Below, in pieces: positions 22,703-31,819 of a stretch of DNA of 64,000 nt. The position numbers and the translations under genes were made by a program. The stretch spans positions 2,294,001 through 2,358,000 of the forward strand of contig NZ_CP137920.1 of NCBI RefSeq assembly GCF_033708015.1. The letters are read 5' to 3'. How positions within the stretch are numbered: position 1 is the first letter of the stretch; the number at the start of each line of letters is the position of its first letter. Below the pieces are notes generated by a model. That model had not been told where the DNA came from. It was given only the letters and a program-made list of their open reading frames with translations, and did no database searches. This stretch comes from Proteus vulgaris. Lineage in GTDB: Bacteria > Pseudomonadota > Gammaproteobacteria > Enterobacterales > Enterobacteriaceae.

Positions 22703-23227
22703 ATGCTGACTTCTCTTCGTCACTGGTCACAAAGCCGTTCTTCATGGCTATTGCTTGCATTAACAGCAATAGGTCTTGAAGGTGCTGCATTGTATTTTCA
22801 GTACGGAATGGAATTAATGCCTTGTGTAATGTGCGTCTATCAGCGCATCGCGGTATTAGGGATCTTAGTTGCTGCATTGATTGGGGCATCTGCGCCTAAA
22901 ATGGCACTTATGCGCATGGCAGGTGGTTTTTTATGGATTTATTCCGCATACCGAGGAATTGAACTTTCTTGGGAGCATACACAACTTATTCTGAATCCAT
23001 CACCTTTTGCAACCTGTGACTTTTTTGTTACTTTACCTTCATGGTTTGCCCTGCAAGATTGGTTCCCTGCGGTATTCCAAGCAACGGGTGACTGTTCTGT
23101 CAGTCAATGGCAATTTTTAACTTTAGAAATGCCACAATGGATGCTGATTATTTTCTCTGCTTATTTTGTTGTCGGTTTATTAGTATTAATGAGCCAAATA
23201 ACAAGTTCTTTTAAAACAAAAGAATAA
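22703..23227 (+). CDS. dsbB: Disulfide bond formation protein B
   Basis: Inner-membrane quinone reductase that reoxidises DsbA. Four transmembrane helices are evident. Two periplasmic cysteine pairs are present: PCVMC in the first loop, and the Cys of FATCDFF with that of TGDCSVSQW in the second. The start was placed at MLTSLRHWSQ (174 residues, E. coli 176); an in-frame ATG four codons earlier is possible. It follows nhaB as in E. coli and ends in its own terminator. Confidence 0.94.
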   Translation: MLTSLRHWSQSRSSWLLLALTAIGLEGAALYFQYGMELMPCVMCVYQRIAVLGILVAALIGASAPKMALMRMAGGFLWIYSAYRGIELSWEHTQLILNPSPFATCDFFVTLPSWFALQDWFPAVFQATGDCSVSQWQFLTLEMPQWMLIIFSAYFVVGLLVLMSQITSSFKTKE

Positions 23228-23230
23228 AGA

Positions 23231-23268
23231 AAATAGCCCTTAGCAATAAACTAAGGGCTATTTTTATC
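23231..23268 (+). terminator. dsbB terminator
   Basis: AAATAGCCCTTAG (23231-23243) pairs with CTAAGGGCTATTT (23251-23263), followed by TTATC. Confidence 0.9.
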
Positions 23269-23308
23269 ATAGAGAAATGGTGATTAAGCATTCAATCCCA
23301 AATAAGCT

Positions 23309-23617
23309 TTAACCAGGAATACAAGCCCCTTCAATTAAAGCTTGTTCACTACAACGCTTACCATTCGCAAATTGACACACTGGTGTCTGACCGCCATGTA
23401 ATTCATAGTTTAAAGAAGGCACGCCACCTGAAAAAACACAGGTTGCCTTGGCTGATTCTTCTAAGGGAATATCAAGGCTGGTTGTCGGTATTGTTCGACT
23501 TTTACTCACCATTTGTGTAGATGAATGTTGTGTCTGCGCTGAATGACTGCATCCTGCAATAAAAGCAAAGCTAGCTAATATAAATAGATAACCCGCTGTT
23601 TTAAATTTCTTTTGCAT
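23309..23617 (-). CDS. DUF333-type lipoprotein
   Basis: A 102-residue predicted lipoprotein. The lipobox is FIAGC, with the acylated Cys about 22 residues in after a hydrophobic signal. The mature C-terminus carries four cysteines in a pattern (TCVFSGG, VCQFANG, RCSEQAL, ACIPG) typical of the DUF333 family, sometimes labelled hemolysin-like without functional proof. The ATG giving MQKKFK has AGGG upstream; a GTG three codons earlier is an alternative. It lies between dsbB and emrE, convergent with dsbB. Confidence 0.8.
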   Translation of the reverse strand: MQKKFKTAGYLFILASFAFIAGCSHSAQTQHSSTQMVSKSRTIPTTSLDIPLEESAKATCVFSGGVPSLNYELHGGQTPVCQFANGKRCSEQALIEGACIPG

Positions 23618-23650
23618 CAAAGACACCCTAATTTCTTCCTGTTATACCTA

Positions 23651-23983
23651 TTAGTGTGAAGCACTTTTTGAAAGTAGATTTATCACTAAAACACCAGCAA
23701 TAATTAAACTCATCCCAATAATGGCAGGTAAATCGAGTTTTTGTTGATAGAGAAACACAGCAGCAACAGAAACTAAAACTATTCCTAACCCACTCCATAT
23801 TGCGTAAGCAATACCTAATGGCATGACTCTTACCACTTGAGAAAGTGCCCAAAAAGAAAGACAGTAACCAATGACGACGACAATAGAAGGATATAATCGG
23901 CTAAAACCATCAGAAGCTTTCAGCATTGTTGTCGCAATAACTTCTGATATAATTGCCAACATTAGGTAAGTTAATCCATTCAT
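23651..23983 (-). CDS. emrE: SMR-family multidrug efflux protein, EmrE-like
   Basis: A 110-residue, four-helix small multidrug resistance transporter that exchanges protons for cationic drugs and quaternary ammonium compounds. The essential membrane Glu lies in AIISEVIATTMLKAS, and the signature GIAYAIWSGLGIVLVS and PAIIGMSLIIAGVLVINLLS follow EmrE closely. The length equals E. coli EmrE. It is a single gene rather than a paired SMR, transcribed towards the lipoprotein gene 33 bases away. Confidence 0.9.
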   Translation of the reverse strand: MNGLTYLMLAIISEVIATTMLKASDGFSRLYPSIVVVIGYCLSFWALSQVVRVMPLGIAYAIWSGLGIVLVSVAAVFLYQQKLDLPAIIGMSLIIAGVLVINLLSKSASH

Positions 23984-24063
23984 TTTTTCGTCTTAATCCT
24001 ATACAAAGTCAATTTTGTGAATTCTATCACAAGCGAGATTGAGGATATTTATCTACAACAAAT

Positions 24064-24100
24064 AAAAAGGCACTCTTCTTATTGAATAAGTGCCTTTTAC
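24064..24100. terminator. Hairpin terminator downstream of sotB
   Basis: AAAAGGCAC (24064-24072) pairs with GTGCCTTTT (24090-24098). On the minus strand it follows the sotB stop by about 20 bases and ends in TTTTTATTTG. Confidence 0.75.
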
Positions 24101-24115
24101 CGTGGAAATGCTTAT

Positions 24116-25345
24116 TTAGTGTTGATGAAGTTGATTCTTTTCTCGGGGTTTTCCCCCCATAGAGACACGATAGCGGTTAAAAATAAAACCACACCAAATC
24201 ACTGCAATAACACTTAATATTGTTCCTGCATAGCCAATGTTTGTCATTCCGGCATGTAAAATAACTTGATTACCAATCAATGCTCCGGCACCAATACCGA
24301 TATTAAAAATGCCAGAATAAATAGACATAGCGATATCTGTTGCATCAGGGGCTAAATCAATCACTTTGACTTGCATTCCAAGACCAATGCACATAAAGCC
24401 GATCCCCCAAAATATAATCAGTATAATAAATGACGTTAAATTTTGGCTACTCATCATTAATAAGCTTAAACAAAATGTCAGCAAAATTAAGGCAAAGAAC
24501 AAGAAAGATGTAGGCATTTTAGCATTATATCGACTAAACAAAACACTACCCACAATGCCTGCACCACCAAAAATAAGTAACACTAAGGTAGCAAAGTTTT
24601 GATCTAAATGTGCGATATCGACCACAAAAGGTTCGATATAACTATAAGCAGTAAAATGCGCAGTAACCGCGATCACTGTTAGCAGAAAAATGCCCATGAG
24701 TGGGCCACGTTTTAATAACACAGGTACACTTTTTAGTGATCCTGAATGCTCACTTGGTAACAGAGGTAAATAACGCATTAACGCAAACATGGTCAGTAAA
24801 GCTAAAACGCCAATTCCCATAAATGTTGCACGCCATCCTAACCACTGTCCAACTACACGGCCTAAAGGTAAACCAAGTACGGTTGCTAATGCAGTTCCTG
24901 TCGCTAATAAACCTAACGCCTGAGCGCGCTTACCAGCAGGTGCCACCCTAATAGCCAGTGATGCGGTAATAGACCAAAATACGGCATGAGAAAAAGCGAC
25001 ACCAATACGCCCTGCTAACAGCGATTTAAAATCCCATGCTACGCCAGATAAAATATGACTTAAAATAAAGAGCATAAATAAAATAATAAGTAACTTACGT
25101 CGCTCAACTTTACTCGTCATAATCATTAAAGGAAGAGACATTAAAGCAACAACCCAAGCATATATTGTGATCATTAAACCTGTTTGGGCAGGAAGCATAT
25201 CGAAGCTTTCAGAAATATCACTTAGCAGTGCAACAGGAACAAACTCTGTTGTATTAAAAACGAAAGCCGCGAATGATAATATTATTACCCTGATCCACGC
25301 TGTTTGACGGCTAACTTCATTTACATTTGATGTCGCGATATTCAT
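24116..25345 (-). CDS. sotB: MFS sugar/drug efflux transporter SotB
   Basis: Twelve-helix major facilitator exporter, 409 residues (E. coli SotB 396). SotB in E. coli exports arabinose, IPTG and related compounds. Matching stretches include [50 protein letters not shown] and [20 protein letters not shown]. The C-terminal tail ([12 protein letters not shown]) differs. No adjacent regulator is present. The Shine-Dalgarno is weak. The natural substrate here is unknown. Confidence 0.9.
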   Translation of the reverse strand: MNIATSNVNEVSRQTAWIRVIILSFAAFVFNTTEFVPVALLSDISESFDMLPAQTGLMITIYAWVVALMSLPLMIMTSKVERRKLLIILFMLFILSHILSGVAWDFKSLLAGRIGVAFSHAVFWSITASLAIRVAPAGKRAQALGLLATGTALATVLGLPLGRVVGQWLGWRATFMGIGVLALLTMFALMRYLPLLPSEHSGSLKSVPVLLKRGPLMGIFLLTVIAVTAHFTAYSYIEPFVVDIAHLDQNFATLVLLIFGGAGIVGSVLFSRYNAKMPTSFLFFALILLTFCLSLLMMSSQNLTSFIILIIFWGIGFMCIGLGMQVKVIDLAPDATDIAMSIYSGIFNIGIGAGALIGNQVILHAGMTNIGYAGTILSVIAVIWCGFIFNRYRVSMGGKPREKNQLHQH

Positions 25346-25804
25346 AATTAATTGATGTTTTCTTAAATTATATTGATATATATACTATGCTTTTTATCGG
25401 AGCTTTTATCCGATTTGCTTTTCTTACTCTAGCTAAAATAGATTTATAATATTAAAAATAAAAAATAGCATAAAAATGAAAATGCATTTTATTAAAAACA
25501 AAAAATAAACCAACTTATCACTAAATCTCGCTGCTAAAGCGAATCAGCTATCAATTTTAGCATATTCATATCACGACTTTAAATCCCCTTAGCCACTTCT
25601 TTTTAACGTTAACATAATCGTCTAATAGCAAGATTATCAATATAGATAACCTATCACTATTTTATGTCGAAGAAGAAAAACAGACTGTTTTTAAGAAAAA
25701 TATATTGTATATTCATTGGATTAAGTTAAGAAATATTAATTTAATCGCCGAAAATAATCTTACTATCGGATAAAAGATAAATAAAAATAGAGGGGATAAT
25801 GAGA
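25346..25804. other. AT-rich intergenic region sotB to 25805 gene
   Basis: 459 bases with no ORF, repeat or hairpin that I can support. It presumably contains the sotB promoter and the end of the 25805 gene's transcript. Confidence 0.4.
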
Positions 25805-26224
25805 TCACTGACTTAAGTCATTAATAACTTGGAGTGCTTGCTTGCAAGCAATGTTTTTCATCGGTGATGTTGAACCATCAAAATCATTTTTGATCGTCAA
25901 GATTTGTTCTTTTGCTGCTCGTGGTAGGATTAAATTTCCATTAGAGAGTGCTTTTTCAACATCATCTAACTTTTCAGTTAACTGCTGACAACTTCCATAA
26001 TTATCTTTAGATTGATAAACCGCCATAAGCGTATCGCGTTTTGCCTCTACCGTAGAAAGGGTTTTACGTACTGTTGATGACGAATTTTCAATCACTTCGC
26101 AACTTTCATTCAAAAACTCATCGCTATTTTCTTTAACGACAGACACAATCAGAATAGCGACAAGAATAGCCAGTATTATAGTCAGCGATAAAATCCCTCC
26201 TGCAATAATAAGTATCTGTTTCAT
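25805..26224 (-). CDS. Hypothetical membrane-anchored protein
   Basis: A 140-residue protein with an N-terminal hydrophobic segment (about residues 3-30, ILIIAGGILSLTIILAILVA then ILIVSVV) and a mostly helical hydrophilic domain with several cysteines (ESCEVIEN, YGSCQQL, IACKQAL). It is most likely anchored in the inner membrane with the domain in the periplasm. The ATG at 26224 has GGAG six bases upstream and was preferred over one four codons earlier. I do not recognise the family. It stands alone between long AT-rich gaps. Confidence 0.65.
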   Translation of the reverse strand: MKQILIIAGGILSLTIILAILVAILIVSVVKENSDEFLNESCEVIENSSSTVRKTLSTVEAKRDTLMAVYQSKDNYGSCQQLTEKLDDVEKALSNGNLILPRAAKEQILTIKNDFDGSTSPMKNIACKQALQVINDLSQ

Positions 26225-26990
26225 CGTAAACTCCACATATAAACCATATCTTTTTCAAGATTTATTTTTAATTTATATAATTAAAATAAATTAGGTTCAA
26301 TCTGGATTACGATTCTTTTTATTTTTTACATTTTATTACGGAGGTATACAGTTCTATTTATTTTTATTTATAGAAAAAGCACCTAATTTTACTTGATTAG
26401 CATTAAATAATATATAAATTTTATTTAATAAATTTATTTTTTAGAACAACACGCAATATAATTTAAATTATGCCTATTTTCTATAAAAAATGAAATATGG
26501 ATAAAATATGATCTATTTTACTTATTTAACAACTTATTCTTAATTATCTTGATTATTCTAAATAAGCCTTCATCAAAAATTAAACCAATAAGTGATATTA
26601 AACTTATGTTACCCGATATTATTTATACTTCTGGAAGCGAATATTAATAAATAACTCATGCCCGATCTTTGAGTGTACTTGAGACATAGACTGTGTTGGA
26701 GTTTAATGTTTCATATAACCTGCTATTATATTGCATCAATAATATAACTTTATAATGACATATTTAAAATAAGAACAGTTAGTATTAATCTTCTTTTTTG
26801 CCAAGAAACTCCGATGATATCAATTTGAATATGGGTATATAACCAATTGAAATAAAATAGATTAAAAGGCTATTTTGTAATTACGTCATTAAAAGTAAAG
26901 AACATTAAACTTTGAATAACAACATTGACCTTCCCCTAAGGGGAATCTTTAAAGTGATAACAATTTCACGATAAATCAAAGGAAACTGTT
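26225..26990. other. AT-rich intergenic region before the DUF305 gene
   Basis: 766 bases, very AT-rich. The only readable element is the metal-MerR-type promoter at 26925-26955. No ORF with family character and no RNA gene was recognised. Confidence 0.45.
26925..26955 (+). promoter_or_regulatory. CueR/MerR-type promoter with 19-bp spacer
   Basis: The -35 TTGACC (26925-26930) and -10 TAAAGT (26950-26955) are separated by 19 bases that contain an inverted repeat (TTCCCCTAAGGGGAA, 26931-26945). Long spacers with a dyad in them are the hallmark of promoters activated by MerR-family metal sensors. The left half (TTGACCTTCCCCT) matches my memory of the E. coli CueR-controlled copA promoter. The regulator is not in the window. 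Confidence 0.65.
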
Positions 26991-27362
26991 ATGAAAAAAA
27001 TCTTACCTGCTACGGTTATTTTAATGAGCGTCATCTCTTTTGGTGCAATGGCAAATAATACTCATATGAACATGAATATGGATACACCTCATGGCAGTTC
27101 ACCAATGCAAAAAGAGCTCAATGATTCCATGAACAAAATGCATGCCGATATGGCAAAAGGAATGAATACTAATAATGCAGATGTTGCATTTGCTGATGGC
27201 ATGATTGCACACCACTTAGGCGCCATTGATATGGCTAAAATTGAGCTGAAATACGGTACCGATCCTGAAATGCGTAAACTCGCCCAAGCTATTATTGATG
27301 CACAAGGCCCTGAAATAGAGCAAATGCAAAAATGGTTAGAAAAAAATAAAAATAATAAATAA
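26991..27362 (+). CDS. DUF305 periplasmic protein (probably metal-linked)
   Basis: A 123-residue exported protein with a signal peptide cut after AMA (about residue 22). It is Met/His-rich (THMNMNMDTPHG, NKMHADMAKGMN) and carries the DUF305 core ADGMIAHHLGAIDMAK, with paired histidines suited to binding copper or another soft metal. Proteins of this type have been linked to copper handling; that role is inferred here, supported by the MerR/CueR-like promoter immediately upstream. AAGGAAA precedes the ATG. It is monocistronic with a hairpin downstream. Confidence 0.85.
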   Translation: MKKILPATVILMSVISFGAMANNTHMNMNMDTPHGSSPMQKELNDSMNKMHADMAKGMNTNNADVAFADGMIAHHLGAIDMAKIELKYGTDPEMRKLAQAIIDAQGPEIEQMQKWLEKNKNNK

Positions 27363-27371
27363 TAACTTCAT

Positions 27372-27410
27372 AAGGCTGTGATTTATTAGGCGCAGCCTAC
27401 TTTATTTTTA
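27372..27410 (+). terminator. Probable terminator of the DUF305 gene
   Basis: AGGCTG (27373-27378) pairs with CAGCCT (27393-27398), followed by ACTTTATTTTTA. The stem is short. Confidence 0.5.
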
Positions 27411-27527
27411 ATATTCCCTTCCAGTTTATTATTAGAAATAAATCAAATAATTTTCTAATATTCATCTCATATATTATAATTTTGTGACGACTACAATATT
27501 AATCGCTTTATCCAGTATGGAGTCCAT

Positions 27528-28439
27528 ATGAATAATTTAGAAAACATGGCGTCATTAACTCAAAAACTCGCTATGCTGATAGAAAAATGGACTTATGATA
27601 CTAATCAATTAAAAACCCCGATCCCGGGATTAACGCTGACACACTGGACTTCTCCTACACCAATTACTAGCCACACTCACAAATCAGGAATATGTTTAAT
27701 TGCCCAAGGTGAAAAGAGAGTGATCTTGGGCGAAGAAAGCTTTATTTACGATGCCAGCCATTTTTTAATTTCTTCAATAGAACTCCCCGTTATGGCGAAT
27801 ATTATGAAAGCGAGTAATGAAAAACCGTTTTTAGGGCTAGTTATGGAGTTAGATTTGCAAGAAATATCACAACTCATCGTTGATAGTGAATTAACATTTA
27901 ACTCTGATTCAAATGCTCAAAAAGGAATTGCTATTGGCGAATTATCAGAGCCTTTAGTCAATGCCTTTATTCGCTTACTCACTCTTCTTGATGAACCTAA
28001 TAGCATTAAAATTCTCGCTCCAGGTATAAAGCGTGAAATTTTTTATCGTCTACTTGTTACAGAGCAAGGTGAACGATTGAATCAAATCGTCACCGCGGGT
28101 AGTCATAGTCATCAAATAGCGAAAGCAATTGATTGGTTAAAAAACAATTACATAAAACCACTAAATATCAATGAATTGGCTTTGTGCTCTGGAATGAGCA
28201 AATCTGCTTTTTATACTCATTTTAAAACAATGACATCAATGACACCGCTCCAATTCCAAAAAAAATTACGACTGAGTGAAGCTCGCCGATTAATGTTAAC
28301 GGAAAATTTAGGTGCAATAACAACAACTTTCCGCGTGGGTTATGAAAGCCCTTCTCAGTTTAGTCGTGAATATAGCAGATTATTCGGAGCTCCACCGGCA
28401 ACAGATATAAAGATGCTTAAAGAAACGGATCGTATTTAA
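27528..28439 (+). CDS. AraC-family regulator, YqhC-like
   Basis: A 303-residue regulator with an N-terminal AraC_N cupin-type domain (TSHTHKSGICLIAQGEKRVI) and a C-terminal double HTH (about 200-295; INELALCSGMSKSAFYTHFK, and VGYESPSQFSREYSRLFG). GGAG precedes the ATG. It lies 226 bases upstream of an iron alcohol dehydrogenase gene in the same direction. The arrangement resembles aldehyde-responsive YqhC with its dehydrogenase target YqhD in E. coli, so activation of that gene by reactive aldehydes is a reasonable inference. Confidence 0.88.
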   Translation: MNNLENMASLTQKLAMLIEKWTYDTNQLKTPIPGLTLTHWTSPTPITSHTHKSGICLIAQGEKRVILGEESFIYDASHFLISSIELPVMANIMKASNEKPFLGLVMELDLQEISQLIVDSELTFNSDSNAQKGIAIGELSEPLVNAFIRLLTLLDEPNSIKILAPGIKREIFYRLLVTEQGERLNQIVTAGSHSHQIAKAIDWLKNNYIKPLNINELALCSGMSKSAFYTHFKTMTSMTPLQFQKKLRLSEARRLMLTENLGAITTTFRVGYESPSQFSREYSRLFGAPPATDIKMLKETDRI

Positions 28440-28665
28440 CCGTTATAACTCTCTTATTCTCTCTCTTACCTAATGTATATTATTCATAATCCGTATTTTC
28501 GTTTTTTGGAAAAATAGGCAAGAGACTAAGAAGATCAGACATTCATTTCTAACTACAAAAGCGATAGCATTCTCCTCAACAATTAATCTATTCCTATCTT
28601 ATTTGAAGTTAAAAGCACAATAAACTTTGATTAGATCCTCTTTAATCTGGTAATAGGATATCCAA

Positions 28666-29835
28666 ATGCAACTCGATTTCTCTTACTATAATCCAACCAC
28701 CATTCATTTTGGTAAGAACTCCCTTGCTAAATTAAATGATGAATTATCACATTATGGCGAAACAGTTATGCTGATGTATGGCCGTAACGCGATTAAATCG
28801 AATGGACTCTATGATGATGTTATAGCAATACTTCGCCATGCAGGTAAAAATATTGTTGAATTATCAGGCGTCATGCCGAACCCAACTTATAAAAAAATGA
28901 TGGAAGGTGCTCAATTAGTTCGTGAACACAATGTCAGTTTAATCTTAGCGGTTGGTGGTGGCTCCGTCATTGATTGTGCGAAAGGGATTTCCATTTCAGC
29001 TTATTGTGAAAATGAAGATCCTTTTCAAAAATACTGGGTTGAATATCAAGATGTAACAAATAAAATTGTTCCTGTCGCATCAATTCTTACCATGGTAGGC
29101 ACTGGCTCTGAAATGAATGGTGGCTCAGTGATCACCCATGAAGAAACTAAATATAAAATCGGACGTGTATTTCCTGCAAATGCATATCCTAAGTTCTCCA
29201 TTTTAAACCCAGAATATACTTTTTCTGTTTCTCAGTATCAGATGGTCAGTGGTGTTTTTGACACTATGTCGCATTTGATGGAGCAATATTTTTCTGATCA
29301 AGGTGCAAATACAACCGATTATCTAATTGAAAGTTTATTAAAATCTTCAATTGATAATTTACGTATAGCACTTAAAAATCCAAATGATTACGAAGCAAGA
29401 AGTAATCTTATGTGGAATGCAACACTTGCATTAAACACCCTCACAGGATTATCAAAAACGCAAGATTGGCAAGTTCATATGATTGAACATCAATTAGGGG
29501 CTTATACAGACTGTGCTCATGGAATGGGACTTGCAGCAATTTCTCTGCCTTATTATCGTTTCATCTATAAGTTTGGTATAGAGAAATTTGTACGATTTGC
29601 AACTCAGGTATGGGGTATTTCCGCAGAAGGAAAAACGCAAGATCAAATTGCTCTTGAAGGTATTGATGCTCTAGAACGTTTTACAAAGGAATGCGGCATT
29701 ATTACATCATTAAAAGCTTTAGGTGCAACAAGAGAGATGCTTCCTGAAATTGCACAATCAACCACAATTCTGGGTAGAGGCTATAAAAAGCTAACGACTA
29801 AAGATGTGCTCGATATTTTGGAAGCGTGTTTTTAA
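28666..29835 (+). CDS. Iron-containing alcohol dehydrogenase (butanol dehydrogenase/YqhD type)
   Basis: A 389-residue group III NAD(P)H-dependent alcohol dehydrogenase that reduces aldehydes to alcohols. The nucleotide loop is LAVGGGSVIDCAKGIS, and metal ligands are expected in VFDTMSHLMEQ (Asp, His), MIEHQLGAY (His) and DCAHGMGLA (His). It is nearer to BDH-like enzymes than to E. coli YqhD by reading, so no symbol is given. AGGATATCCAA precedes the ATG. It probably detoxifies aldehydes under the upstream AraC regulator. Confidence 0.9.
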   Translation: MQLDFSYYNPTTIHFGKNSLAKLNDELSHYGETVMLMYGRNAIKSNGLYDDVIAILRHAGKNIVELSGVMPNPTYKKMMEGAQLVREHNVSLILAVGGGSVIDCAKGISISAYCENEDPFQKYWVEYQDVTNKIVPVASILTMVGTGSEMNGGSVITHEETKYKIGRVFPANAYPKFSILNPEYTFSVSQYQMVSGVFDTMSHLMEQYFSDQGANTTDYLIESLLKSSIDNLRIALKNPNDYEARSNLMWNATLALNTLTGLSKTQDWQVHMIEHQLGAYTDCAHGMGLAAISLPYYRFIYKFGIEKFVRFATQVWGISAEGKTQDQIALEGIDALERFTKECGIITSLKALGATREMLPEIAQSTTILGRGYKKLTTKDVLDILEACF

Positions 29836-29904
29836 TTATTCGTCAATACCATTATAAACACAGTTTTAGTCACTAACGATAAATTCCATTTAAGGCATAT
29901 AATA

Positions 29905-29946
29905 AATACGATGATTATCTAAAAAAATAGTCATCGTATTATCAAT
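29905..29946 (+). terminator. Possible terminator after the alcohol dehydrogenase
   Basis: AATACGATGA (29905-29914) pairs with TCATCGTATT (29931-29940). The following bases are only moderately T-rich, so termination may be weak or Rho-assisted. Confidence 0.45.
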
Positions 29947-30121
29947 TGCACAGCATTTGAGCTTATCCTCTTCTCACACCCTCTCCAAAAATTAGATTAA
30001 CTCTCTAATAAAGATGCCTCTGCATATCGAATCGTTTATAATCATAAATATTTAATATAATTACTGATGAAGTCATGCTTACCAGTAATGAATCTTCTCA
30101 TCCAAATATATATATATAATT

Positions 30122-31153
30122 ATGCCAAAAATATTAATAATACAAAGAGATAACATTGGTGATTTAATACTGACAACACCATTAATTGACGTTCTTGCCC
30201 GTGAATATAATACAAAAATAGACCTGCTAGTAAACTCTTATAATCAAGCCATTCTGGAAGGTAATCCTTCCGTCGGGAATGTACATATTTACAGTAAGTT
30301 ACATCATAAAAAATCAGGACAATCATCCTTAAAGCTTATTTTGAGTCGCTTGAAAATTATTTTTGATATGCGTCGTCAGCATTATGATATTGCGATTGTA
30401 GCGCGTGATCATTGGGCGAAAAGAGCACTGCAATGGGCAAAATTATCTGGTGCTAAGCGTATTATCGCTATTGGCGATGACGCGCCTTCGGCAGTGACAG
30501 ATCCAATTCCAACACCAACTCATAAAGGCCATATTGCTGAGTTGTTCTGTCAACTCGCCCATCCTCTGGGAATAGAAAAAAAAGCCGGTCCTTTAAAATT
30601 ATATGTCAAAGATGAAGAGATCTCTGCCATTCGTCAACGCATTAAGATAGCTGAAAACATTCCTGTTTACGGCCTACAAATCAGTTCACGTAAACCACAA
30701 CAACGTTGGCAAGCAGAAAAATTTATCGCGTTAGCGCATCAATTAACACAACGCGAAAAATGCCAAATTCTTCTCTTTTGGTCGCCAGGAAACAACGATA
30801 ATAAACAGCACCCTGGTGATGATGAAAAAGCACAGTTTATCCTTGAACAGTGTAAAGATATCCTTATTACGCCAGTACCTACACAAAATCTTAGAGAATT
30901 AATGGCGGGTATGTCCTTATGTGATCAGATGCTAACCAGCGATGGTGGTGCATTACATATTTCAGTCGGTGTTGGTGTGCCAACAGTCGCGATGTTTGGT
31001 AATAGTGATGCAGATTTTTGGGGACCGTGGCATATTGCCAGTGAAGTACTGAAGGCACCTGAAGATAATGTAGGGCTTCTTACGATAGACGATGTATTGA
31101 CTCGTTTTATTACACTAAGAGAGCGCGTTATTGATTTAAATGCAAATAGCTAA
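30122..31153 (+). CDS. Glycosyltransferase family 9 (heptosyltransferase-like)
   Basis: A 343-residue GT9 protein. The N-terminal acceptor domain begins MPKILIIQRDNIGDLILTTP, and the C-terminal ADP-heptose-type donor domain has MLTSDGGALHISVGVGVPTVA then MFGNSD. GT9 enzymes add heptose to the inner core of lipopolysaccharide. It is isolated from any LPS cluster here, so its acceptor is unknown. No Shine-Dalgarno is visible: the ATG follows an ATATATATATAATT tract. A terminator follows. Confidence 0.87.
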   Translation: MPKILIIQRDNIGDLILTTPLIDVLAREYNTKIDLLVNSYNQAILEGNPSVGNVHIYSKLHHKKSGQSSLKLILSRLKIIFDMRRQHYDIAIVARDHWAKRALQWAKLSGAKRIIAIGDDAPSAVTDPIPTPTHKGHIAELFCQLAHPLGIEKKAGPLKLYVKDEEISAIRQRIKIAENIPVYGLQISSRKPQQRWQAEKFIALAHQLTQREKCQILLFWSPGNNDNKQHPGDDEKAQFILEQCKDILITPVPTQNLRELMAGMSLCDQMLTSDGGALHISVGVGVPTVAMFGNSDADFWGPWHIASEVLKAPEDNVGLLTIDDVLTRFITLRERVIDLNANS

Positions 31154-31187
31154 TTGTCGATAACTCATAAGAAACAATACTAAATCT

Positions 31188-31228
31188 AAATCACCCTATT
31201 ACGACAACTGATAAGGTGATTTTTTATT
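31188..31228 (+). terminator. Terminator of the GT9 gene
   Basis: AAATCACC (31188-31195) pairs with GGTGATTT (31215-31222), followed by TTTATTTC. Confidence 0.8.
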
Positions 31229-31306
31229 TCCCCCATCACATTGATAAAATTATATTTAAGTAGCAATAAGATAATATATTTGATCTAATTTTTACTTTTT
31301 TATGAT

Positions 31307-31340
31307 CAAAAAAACGGACCTCAATGAGGTCCGCTTTTTT
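31307..31340 (-). terminator. Terminator of the tRNA operon, first copy
   Basis: ACGGACCTCA pairs with TGAGGTCCGC (about 31314-31334), flanked by A- and T-runs. On the minus strand it directly follows the last tRNA-Leu. A related hairpin follows the middle tRNA-Leu. Confidence 0.85.
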
Positions 31341-31343
31341 ATA

Positions 31344-31430
31344 TGGTGCCCAGGGCGGGACTTGAACCCGCACAGCCTTACAGCCGAGGGATTTTAAATC
31401 CCTTGTGTCTACCGATTTCACCACCTGGGC
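31344..31430 (-). tRNA. leuZ: tRNA-Leu (TAA), copy 3 in transcript order
   Basis: An 87-base class II tRNA with encoded CCA. The anticodon loop TTTAAAA gives anticodon TAA, and acceptor GCCCAGG pairs with CCTGGGC. It appears identical to the two copies at 31603-31689 and 31820-31906. It corresponds to leuZ of the E. coli glyW-cysT-leuZ operon. Confidence 0.96.
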
Positions 31431-31567
31431 TAAATTGTATTTACTTGTTATGCTTATTATTTGTGTATCAAACAAGCTAAATAACAAATAAATTTAAATC
31501 ATCTAAATCTAAAATAACTCACATTATTTCTTACCTTCTATCACTCACTAACTTTTTGATAGAGGAA

Positions 31568-31598
31568 GAAAAAACGGACCTAGGATAAGGTCCGTATT
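31568..31598 (-). terminator. Terminator-like hairpin between tRNA-Leu copies
   Basis: ACGGACCT (31574-31581) pairs with AGGTCCGT (31588-31595), with an A-run on its left that reads as a T-run on the minus strand. It resembles the hairpin at 31307-31340, pointing to duplication of a tRNA-plus-terminator unit. Confidence 0.75.
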
Positions 31599-31602
31599 TA
31601 TA

Positions 31603-31689
31603 TGGTGCCCAGGGCGGGACTTGAACCCGCACAGCCTTACAGCCGAGGGATTTTAAATCCCTTGTGTCTACCGATTTCACCACCTGGGC
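31603..31689 (-). tRNA. leuZ: tRNA-Leu (TAA), copy 2
   Basis: 87 bases, reading the same as the copy at 31344-31430: anticodon TAA, long variable arm, encoded CCA. It is followed on the minus strand by its own terminator-like hairpin. Confidence 0.96.
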
Positions 31690-31819
31690 TAAATTCTGTG
31701 GTGCGCCCGTAAGTTCTTATTACTAAGATAAATACTGGTATGGACGACTTATTGACTTCTCAACAATGCCATTTTTAATGGACTTTCTTTTTTGCACCAA
31801 ACTCTTTTATTAAAAGAGA

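Noticed and set aside
26952..26976. GTGATAACAATTTCAC, resembling half of the lac operator or a CRP site
   Set aside because: The spacing between GTGA and TCAC is 8 rather than 6 for CRP, and no LacI-type gene is near; probably chance in AT-rich DNA.
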